DNA of 64,000 nt from NCBI RefSeq assembly GCF_001632365.1, contig NW_024468519.1, positions 444,831 to 508,830 on the forward strand, read 5' to 3'. The position numbers and the translations under genes are program-made. The DNA comes from Laetiporus sulphureus 93-53 (lineage: Eukaryota; Basidiomycota; Agaricomycetes; Polyporales; Laetiporaceae). The notes under the pieces were generated by a model. The model made no database searches. It was not told the DNA's origin and saw only the letters and a list, made by a program, of their open reading frames with translations. This document shows positions 56,673-64,000 of the stretch, one piece after another (within the stretch, counting starts at the first letter, position 1; each line of letters opens with the position of its first letter).

Positions 56673-57767
56673 ATGAGAGTCGCCGTCGTGCTACTCGTAA
56701 CTGGCTTACTCCGCGGAGTCTTGGCTGATTCTCTGCGTAAACATAATCAGATATCCCATGCTCAAGGTCATGGGGACAAGAGAGACTTGTCTAATATCTT
56801 GGGAGGCTGGGATCCTGCTGGTGATGGAGCGCAATCACAGCAAGACGGCACGCCCGACCATACATTGACAGATGAACGGTCTGCCAGTACGGCTTCTCGG
56901 ACGGATGGCGCTGGACTTGGATTCCTTCTGCCGCTTTCAACTGTTGAAGAGACTTCAAAGACAAAGACGACAACCTCCCCAACCAGTGCGGCCTCCACTA
57001 CTGCCAGCTCTCTCACATCCCACTTGACATCAAGCGAAGCGTCATCGCAGCCAAGCGCGATCACCTCTCCACCACCCTCGTCTACTGTCGACAGCCAAGC
57101 ACACATTACAAGCGAGCCTTCCACACCACAAGGCGGCACGTCTAGCTGGAAGATCATCGGAGTCGCCGTAATCGCCTTTGCCGCCGTCGCTGGGATACTT
57201 ATCGGCGCCGTGTTCTTCGATCACTGGTGGAAGTTCATTCGCGATTCTTGCCTGAAGAAACGCAAAAATGACGAACTGGAGGAGATGGTCCCGGACTGGG
57301 AGAAGGCCAGCTGGGAGGTGCGCTTCGGAGATGATCGGCATCGCTATCCATCGTTCGCATCCATACCCTCAACTACTTCACGGGCGGCGGGGCCATTGCA
57401 GAGACAGACATCCACCGAGACCAACGACTGGACTCAGAGCAGGCGGCTATCTGGAGGCAGTCACGCTTACAGTACTGTGTTGACACCTGCAGAGAGGGTG
57501 GTTCTTTCGCCTGGATATCTTCCACCTCCCGACAATGCGTATCTCAGTGTCAATCCGAGGCCACACGCTGGCGATGGCAATTCGGATTCTCTGGCAAGGA
57601 ACGGATCCGTAAATTCCACCAAGTCCGGCACAACGATGACGAACTCGCAAGCGTTAGCCCATCCTGCACCTCCTCCAAGGGCCTATCCGGACAACACGAA
57701 CCCATTCGCAGACACTTCCAAGTCGCCCTCCATGGTCGACGCGTACGGTGGGATCGAAGAGAAGTGA
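56673..57767 (+). CDS. Ser/Thr-rich single-pass membrane protein (possible surface sensor)
   Basis: Intronless 364-codon gene. The first in-frame ATG is 56673, followed by a signal peptide MRVAVVLLVTGLLRGVLA. The ectodomain (residues about 20-165) is highly rich in Ser and Thr and probably O-mannosylated. One transmembrane segment IIGVAVIAFAAVAGILIGAV then FF comes next, then a basic stop-transfer and a cytoplasmic tail of about 170 residues with Pro-rich and NPFAD motifs (the latter like an endocytic EH-binding site). The layout resembles Wsc/Mid2 wall-stress sensors, but no WSC cysteine domain is present and sequence similarity to them is not evident. Its function is therefore open. It lies next to wall-related genes. 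Confidence 0.75.
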   Translation: MRVAVVLLVTGLLRGVLADSLRKHNQISHAQGHGDKRDLSNILGGWDPAGDGAQSQQDGTPDHTLTDERSASTASRTDGAGLGFLLPLSTVEETSKTKTTTSPTSAASTTASSLTSHLTSSEASSQPSAITSPPPSSTVDSQAHITSEPSTPQGGTSSWKIIGVAVIAFAAVAGILIGAVFFDHWWKFIRDSCLKKRKNDELEEMVPDWEKASWEVRFGDDRHRYPSFASIPSTTSRAAGPLQRQTSTETNDWTQSRRLSGGSHAYSTVLTPAERVVLSPGYLPPPDNAYLSVNPRPHAGDGNSDSLARNGSVNSTKSGTTMTNSQALAHPAPPPRAYPDNTNPFADTSKSPSMVDAYGGIEEK

Positions 57768-57873
57768 TATATGGACAGTCTCGAGATATTTTCTTACAAT
57801 CCACTGTATCCGTAGCCCATACTATGTCCCTCTGTATCACGTCTCGCTTTTGTTATCCAATCAGACGACAACG

Positions 57874-58178
57874 TTATGGCGGCGCATCCTTTGTGGCTCC
57901 CTGCGCGATGGTGTCCTTGTCTACAGGCGGATACCACTTCTCCAGCTGGTCAGAGGCATAGAGCCCAGCTGCTGCGAACACGGCGAAGCCCACGGAAAGG
58001 TACAGCCTCGTTCGGGCCGGAAGCACTGCAATGTTCCAGAAATGAGGAAATTGTAGTACACGATAGATGTGTTGAAAGTCTGACCGAACCACGACTCTAG
58101 CACCGATCGCTCCTGCGCTGTCTTGTGGCGAGGGGGTGTAGATTTACCGCTCGCTGAAGGTTCGCCTCTCTTCTCCAT
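57874..58178 (-). CDS. Small single-pass membrane protein, unknown function
   Basis: The ATG at 58178 begins MEKRGEPSASGKSTPPRHK and continues TAQERSVLESWFGQTFNTSI. A second frame ends LPARTRLYLSVGFAVFAAAG then LYASDQLEKWYPP...KDAPP at 57874, including one hydrophobic helix. The two parts lie in different frames and must be joined by a short intron near 58030-58070; the exact splice is unclear. The final size would be about 85-90 residues. A single helix and a basic N-terminus suggest a mitochondrial or ER accessory subunit, which is inference only. It is divergent from riboflavin synthase across 187 bp. Confidence 0.5.
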
Positions 58179-58365
58179 GCGCGCGGCTCCGCAATTATTG
58201 GATAGAAAAGTGGACCCAGTTCAAATCGCGAAAGGCAGCGTTATACAGGTCTAGTGGTTGTGCAAGGTCATCTAATACATAGGAAGCGCTCGCGGCTCAC
58301 CATGCCGATCGTGGCTCGGCGTCTCCCTACTCTTGATCAGACGTTTGTACCTGCACTTGCGAGAC

Positions 58366-59329
58366 ATGTTCACAGGTCTGGTATGCTTTCAGGTACAGCA
58401 GTCGACTCGGTGCTGATAAAGTCTCTCTAAGATTGAACACGTTGGAACGGTGTCTGCCATCGAACACGACAGCGGAGGATGCACACTCACAATCGCTGAC
58501 TCCGCGCCCATCCTCTCCGATTGTCACGTTGGGGATTCCATAGCGATCAACGGCGCATGCCTTACTGTAACGGAGTTTGACAAGGAGCAGAATGGTGGAT
58601 GGTTCAAAGTGTGGCTTGCAAACGAGACGTTGGATAGGACCGATCTCGGTACGCCTATGGAATTGCTGGTGGTTTCCGGATTACTCATGATAGCAATGTG
58701 TGTTCAGGAGAACGGAAGGTCGGGGAGCAGGTAAACGTGGAACGTGCGATGGGCGCACATGTTCGCTTCGGAGGTCATTTCGTCCAGGTGCGTGAATGTT
58801 GTCTGTGGTTGACGAGCTTCAACTTCCCAATGCTGCGCACTGTTGCTATTCCGTAATAGTCGGCATGTGGCCTCCGCGTAACGTTGCTAAGGGCGAGAAT
58901 CCTGTACTGACGTTTCCATATGCTGAACAGGCTCATGTTGATACGACCGCTACATTGATCTCGCGAACCCCGGACGGAGATTCCTTGCGTCTGCTTTTCC
59001 AGCTTCCCGAACCCACGACGGAACGTCCATCTCTTCTGCCATATCTCATCCCTAAGGGCTATGTCGCGATCGACGGGACCTCGTTGACGATTACTTCGGT
59101 CGACGACGCGAAGCGCACATTTGGAATAATGCTAATCAAACATACGCAAGAGAAGATCACGCTCAGCAAGAAGCCTGTTGGATCAAGAGTAAACATTGAG
59201 GTCGATATGATCGGTAAATTAGTCGAAAAGAGCGTCCATGCCGCGCTTTCCGGTGGAGGGGCAGAGCTCATGCGTCCGATGATTGAGAGAATTGTAGAGG
59301 ACGTTTTGGCAAAGAAGAAGCTCATATAA
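58366..59329 (+). CDS. Riboflavin synthase (Rib5)
   Basis: Final step of riboflavin biosynthesis: two molecules of 6,7-dimethyl-8-ribityllumazine dismutate to riboflavin and a pyrimidinedione. The ATG at 58366 gives MFTGL, then an intron, then IEHVGTVSAIEHDSGG, the classic N-terminus. The N-barrel has CHVGDSIAINGACLTVTEF and GGHFVQ; the next exon begins AHVDTTATLIS, where most family members have GHVD. The C-barrel has PKGYVAIDGTSLTITSVDD and IMLIKHTQEKITLSKK. The tandem-barrel trimeric enzyme is complete, with a C-terminal helix ending LAKKKLI. Three introns are present. About 230 residues, as usual. Confidence 0.95.
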
Positions 59330-59441
59330 TCAGTCTGCCAATGTACTTACGCCAGCAATTGATGTCTTAAGCGAGACTGTATAACACCGCCTGGAATCCA
59401 GGATACCTGCCATATTTGTGCCTCGGTTACTACGTCGGAGC

Positions 59442-61446
59442 ATGCCGCCACAGCCGCTCTTTACAGGACCTATTACGTTCTTGTCCCTCACTGTCCTCTC
59501 CTGCGGCCACGGACGCACGCGTATTTATCCTAGCTCGACCTCAGGGTCCTATGGAAAGCCAGCTCAAGGCCAAGGTTCGCACGGGAGCGATAGAGCAGTC
59601 CAAGTGCGCACTGAGATGGTATTGCAGGTCACTGCTAGGGTCGACTATGACAGAACAGAACCTCCCTCCCCCCTTGACATGCAAGCGGGGACTCTGTCGC
59701 CGCCCAACATGATGAGACCAAAGGCGAAGGTGAACAGCAGCGCGCATATAGTTGCTCGCAAGGCACCAAGGGGTCCGTCCCCTTCATCCGCGACTCGGAG
59801 TAGCTTCGCACCTCCACCACTCCCCCCGTTTCCCAACAAAGCGTCCCATCCTGCCTTTACGCGTGCACCTTCGTCGACCAGTGTTGTCGTGAAGGCACGT
59901 CTGACCCATCGTGCGGGAGCGCAGCGCCCCTCGACGTTCTCCGCCGACGCTCATCAGCGTTCCTTGACCACGATACCTTCGGACTCTACTCTCTCCTCAC
60001 GGACCCGACAGCGCCGAGGAAGCATATCGTCCCATGTCTCCTACGCTTCTCATTCCTCCGCCGTCTCGCATGCAGCCTCTTCAGCACAATTTGAGGCGCT
60101 TGGCCGCACGCAATCAAGAGGAGGGACGGTCTCTCATGAGGAGAACGGGTCTCTTGTACCAGGCTCAGGGAAGGGAGTCGTGCGCGTCAAGTCTAAGATA
60201 TCCAATCCTCCTTCACCTTCGTCCATCACCTCTTCGCCGCCGTCATTTGCTAGCCGGAATCATCATGGACGGACACCCTCCATACCATACATCTCGCTAA
60301 CGGGATCGTTGCCAGCGAGTGGTGCTGCCTCTCCGACTTTCATACCAGCGCGACACTCTATTCATTTTGACGGTCTCGCCGCTGCAACCAAGATCGATCC
60401 GGCGACTATACCCCTCCCTCCCCAATCACCACCAATGTCCGCTGTATCGTACTCCTCACGATCCTCTGCATCTCGTTCGTCCGCATCCTACGACTCTCGC
60501 AGCTCGGATGGCAGTAATAACACTGCCCCAAGACCGCATTCACACGTAAACGGGGATGCACAAGTCAAGACTGCAGAATATGCACCGATGCCGAGAGCAA
60601 GTATGGACAATTTGGCAGACATAACGGCGAGGAACCCGGGTTCTCCGAATCTTCCCAGTGACACTTGTTCCGATGGCAGTAATAGCTCTGGACCCCATGA
60701 TCTCGAGGACGATCTAGACGATCCAGACCGCAAGAGGAAAGACGAAGCGAAGTCTAATCGCAAGGTATGCTTATGCACTGTAGGCTCCCTCTTGGCTCGC
60801 ACATCCTCCTCATTACTTCCTACAGATTGCGGACCTGGAGATTTCTAATCATTCCTTGCTTGCCATCAACTCCTCCCTTGAAGCTGCGAAACATCGACAG
60901 GCCAAGGAGATCCGCGATCTTAAGCGGAAGCTGCGCGAATCGCTGCTCATACTCCCGCCTCCCGTATATCAGGCGGCGAAGTCGACCTTGCCGCAACATA
61001 TCACAGCGGAGGAGGAGGAGGATGGCGAGGATGATGAGGAAGATCAAGCGATCATCGATGGAAAGGACGATGAGCCATATCGGCGTGTGAAGTTGATGGT
61101 TGAGAGTCTCGTCGAGTCTTGCCAGCGAGCGCTATCTTCTAAGCCCAGCGACTTTGTTGAGAGCGGTAAGAGTGGAACGAAGGTGCTCACTGCTGAGGAA
61201 GTGCGATCGTGGCGAGGTGACATGAGCGTCGATGAGCCAGACGTAGAGGTGCGTTCGACACTAGACGCTGATTTGGATGACGATTCGTCCCTACGGGGAG
61301 CAGAGGAGAGCATAGATGATCAGCCGCGGACGTTAGATGGCGCTGATCTGCATAGTAATGGTGAAGTTGGAGCGTCGTCGTTCGAAGCAGAGGCAGCTGG
61401 CTCCTCTGTATCGTTACCTCCAATCACGGTTACGCCCTCATTATAG
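59442..61446 (+). CDS. Ser-rich protein with coiled coil, conserved hypothetical
   Basis: Two exons separated by an intron near 60764-60826. The first in-frame ATG is 59442 (MPPQPLFTGP); the frame continues upstream only from a GTG. The N-terminal 430 residues are disordered and rich in Ser, Pro and Ala with polar repeats such as SSRSSASRSSASYDSRSSDG. The second exon encodes a helical stretch, IADLEISNHSLLAINSSLEA then AKHRQAKEIRDLKRKLRESL, followed by a very acidic region (EEEEDGEDDEEDQA) and YRRVKLMVESLVESCQRAL. The coiled coil looks like the conserved part. I do not recognise a named family; a cytoskeletal or polarity scaffold is possible but unproven. Confidence 0.7.
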
Positions 61447-62925
61447 GTCAAGTGGTCCTGCTGACTATAATCCGGCTCTATGCTGTCACTGCACTGTATA
61501 CACCTTCTGGATTTATACCCACGCATATTTCTGTCTCGTCACCTCGCATTAGTACGTGAACGCCTGAATGACGTATAATACTAGTATCAGCATGCCTGCA
61601 TGTTGCTGTTAATCCCACCTCATACTGCTCGTAACAGACTTGTTTAACCGTCATTGATACATGTTCCTGTTGTTATTTACAGATGATGATACTGAGTCTC
61701 AACAGATTGGCGAGAAAGTTAGGCGATGCGACGACGCGGTGAAGGGAGTCAGCTCTGTCGCGGTCACATGACCGCGTTCGGCACGCCTCACGCCACTCGC
61801 CTGATCCATTGCAATTGAATATCTAGTGCTGACCTTCCGATGAGCGGTCCAATCAGTACATATACTAGGGGCGGAAAGGAATAAAGCTCTACGTTTGGGC
61901 TCGGGTCAAAATCTGGCCGATGTACTTTCGAAGCATCCTAGCACGAAGTCGGTGACACTGAAGATTACCATATGTGATGGAGGAAGGAGCACGGCCGCGA
62001 TCCCGCAGAAAGAACCTCTACTCTGGTAATTCAACTGCAACGAGAGCCTTCCGGAAGGACGATCGTGTTCTTGACACTCATGAATGCTATCCGCACTGTC
62101 CACGCTTGCCGACAGGCGACATGACAAACTACACTTGAATAATCGGTGATACAGGCTTCATGCATACGTTATGGGGTTTACAGATACCCATGCTCCAAAG
62201 GGTTCCCTTCAGATATGTCAGCGGAGCCTACGCATTTGAATTAGTGCTGATCCTCCGCATAAGTGATACAATTCGCAGTGGGGAAGAGAGGCACGAACCT
62301 TCAAGTCCACATTTGTTTCAGGTCCTGACAGGCAAGCTTTCGGAACGGTCCAGCACGAAGTATTATGAAATTGCTATGCGCGATGAATTGGAGATGCCTA
62401 CTTCTGGTCGCAACGAGAACCCGTAAGCTTAATTTCAATCTCACACCGTGGTCGTTACATGTGAGCAAGCGCATTGCCCCGAGCGACTGGTGTTGTCAGT
62501 CGGCAGATACTTCGGGGGAGCAAACGTACATTCGTAACTATAGCCAATTTGACGGACCTACCTATTGGATCCTCAGACTCATATCAAATGACCTCGACAT
62601 GATCAAGCTCAGGGAATTTGAGCTTCTGATCTACCTCATTAGTGGATAAGGCACTGATTTATTGCTTTGTGCCCATACCTCGTGCGCTTGATCCACCTGT
62701 GGATAAGCTTACGCGTGTTGCATGAGTCTGTATTAACGCTCCCGAGTCAGAGCTGAAGCTGATGCTATTGCCTATCTCGTTATCATTGCACGACACGAGG
62801 GTAATGTATAGTCGCAACTCTATTGACTGACAGGAATGAGGAATCAAACCGGGTAACAACAGCCCCAAAATAGTGCACTTACTACATGTATGTACGGAGC
62901 GGTGGTAGTGAGACTTGATGTCCAA
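61447..62925. other. Convergent intergenic region without a recognised gene
   Basis: 1.5 kb between the Ser-rich gene (+) and EF-Ts (-). Contains the 18-bp inverted repeat CGCGGTCACATGACCGCG at 61759-61776 and several short, unconvincing frames. Confidence 0.45.
61759..61776. promoter_or_regulatory. Inverted repeat CGCGGTCA-CA-TGACCGCG
   Basis: Perfect 8-bp arms separated by two bases. It shares the CGCGGTCACAT sequence with 32364-32374. The function is unknown. Its symmetry suits a dimeric DNA-binding protein, but it is not close to a start codon. Confidence 0.35.
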
Positions 62926-63960
62926 TTAATGTGAAAGCGCTTCTCCAACGGTCCACTTGGCAAATTCAAGCACTTCTAAACCCGCGGTATCCTCCTCGGC
63001 TCCTTCAAGTAACCCTTGTTCTCGCGACCAATTGCGAAGGAAGACTTGTACAGGTTGGTCGTTGCCGGGACCATTATACATGTTGAATGGCTGCTCATAT
63101 AAGGCACCATCATCCTGGCTACCCGGCGATAATCGGACAGAGGTCGTCGGAAAACCAATAATCTGTCGCCCCAGCGCCCCACATAGCTTTTCCAGCTCGT
63201 CTTGGAAGGACTGCAAGGCAATAATCTCTGACAGTCTAGGAGACTTCAAAGCAAGGAGAGCCAAGGCACCTATGCGGCCTTGTTTCGGGTTTCGGACAGA
63301 TTGATGAACACGCGACGCGACTTTTACAGCAATGTCATGTTGCGTAGGAGGGAAGGGATCTCGGACAACCGTGAGCGCTCGTCGGAGGGAGATCTTCTCG
63401 CCAACTCGGCCGGTCAGGTCGCGCATTGCATCTGACACGGTGGCGTCACTGTTCTGTTGTGGATCGGACCGAGAGAGGAGCGGGGAGTTCTGTAAGATGC
63501 CTAGAGAGAAAGGTTGCATGAACTTGTCCGAATTGACAGGCTCCGAGATGAACGCGGCAGTGTGAGCGATGTCGTCGAGCAAGTTGGCGAAGAGATCATT
63601 ACGCGCAACGAAGTCAGTCTCGCAGTTGAGCTCGACCATAGCTGCTCGCACCCCTCCCTGTCCTCCGCTGGCGGCGCCGCCGGACAGCACCACCGTGCCG
63701 ATCATCCCCTCGTTCGTGCTTCTCCCCTCCACTTTCGCGGCTTTTTTAGCAGCAGACTCCGCGAGGTGCTTCTCCAGCCATGCGACAGCCTTTGAAATGT
63801 CCATGTCAGAGGCTTTGAGAGCCTGCCCAGCTTGGATGGGCGATACATCCACATGGCTTCGGAGTTTCACCACAAGCTCCTTCAGGCTCTTCTTGGGAGG
63901 CACAGAAGAGTACATGCGGGAGAACGAGCAGAGTCGCAAGCCTCTCGTACCAGCAAACAT
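62926..63960 (-). CDS. Mitochondrial elongation factor Ts (Tsf1)
   Basis: Guanine-nucleotide exchange factor for mitochondrial EF-Tu. Single exon of 344 codons from ATG 63960. A presequence rich in Arg and Ser (MFAGTRGLRLCSFSRMYSS) is followed by the UBA-like domain, LKELVVKLRSHVDVSPIQAG then QALKASDMDISKAVAWLEKH. Next is the EF-Ts signature VELNCETDFVARNDLF. Two subdomains follow: KISLRRALTVVRD and IAVKVASRVHQSVRNPKQGR. The C-terminus ends KWTVGEALSH. The family is eroded in many fungi, but the key ETDFVARN loop is intact here. There are no introns, unlike most neighbours. Confidence 0.93.
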   Translation of the reverse strand: MFAGTRGLRLCSFSRMYSSVPPKKSLKELVVKLRSHVDVSPIQAGQALKASDMDISKAVAWLEKHLAESAAKKAAKVEGRSTNEGMIGTVVLSGGAASGGQGGVRAAMVELNCETDFVARNDLFANLLDDIAHTAAFISEPVNSDKFMQPFSLGILQNSPLLSRSDPQQNSDATVSDAMRDLTGRVGEKISLRRALTVVRDPFPPTQHDIAVKVASRVHQSVRNPKQGRIGALALLALKSPRLSEIIALQSFQDELEKLCGALGRQIIGFPTTSVRLSPGSQDDGALYEQPFNMYNGPGNDQPVQVFLRNWSREQGLLEGAEEDTAGLEVLEFAKWTVGEALSH

Positions 63961-64000
63961 GTCTACCGATTTTGTTGGTGGAGGTAGTAAAAGCCTGACA

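Overview
The window is a gene-dense stretch of fungal nuclear DNA, almost certainly from a basidiomycete and probably an Agaricomycete. Most genes are broken by many short GT-AG introns of about 45-70 nt. The two tRNA genes carry 12-13 nt introns next to the anticodon. Several families are typical of this group: a DUF6534-like membrane protein, a basidiomycete-type NRPS-like reductase, and a Brh2/BRCA2 homologue. I identify about 22 protein genes, 2 tRNA genes, one complete non-autonomous LTR retrotransposon and one clear pseudogene. Exon joins were worked out by eye. Gene extents are therefore firmer than individual splice sites.

Layout. 1-9.2 kb: a tRNA-Trp, then three minus-strand genes for a secreted type-B carboxylesterase, an Oac1-like mitochondrial carrier and a GMC oxidoreductase. 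9.6-18.1 kb: an Mdm1-type PXA/RGS/PX sorting nexin (+), Trm6 (-), and the UNC-45/She4 myosin chaperone (+), which is divergent from Trm6 across 169 bp. 18.8-28.3 kb: an adenylation-carrier-reductase (A-T-R) enzyme and then a class I myosin, both on +. 28.3-37.4 kb: an accessory island with a DUF6534-like gene, a stand-alone RNase H gene and its decayed paralogue, and an HNH-type hypothetical gene with a duplicated 3' fragment. A 1,250-bp gag-only LTR element sits exactly between the two copies of that 3' end. 37.4-47.7 kb: a GT15 mannosyltransferase (+), alkaline ceramidase (-), tRNA-Cys (+), the mitochondrial processing peptidase alpha subunit (+) and Brh2/BRCA2 (-). 48.9-64 kb: a taxilin-like coiled-coil protein with an internal SUMO-like domain, UDP-GlcNAc pyrophosphorylase, exo-beta-1,3-glucanase, a Ser/Thr-rich single-pass membrane protein, a small membrane protein, riboflavin synthase, a Ser-rich coiled-coil protein and mitochondrial EF-Ts.

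Functional links. She4 and its expected client, class I myosin, lie 5.4 kb apart with only the reductase gene between them. UDP-GlcNAc pyrophosphorylase, the glucanase and the Ser/Thr-rich surface protein form a loose cell-wall group at 51-58 kb. Mitochondrial functions recur (carrier, MPP alpha, EF-Ts), but nothing suggests an operon-like unit. The least ordinary features are the gag-only retrotransposon with intact LTRs and target-site duplication, the taxilin/SUMO-like architecture, and a BRCA2 homologue that has a 16-residue tandem repeat and no obvious canonical BRC motif.
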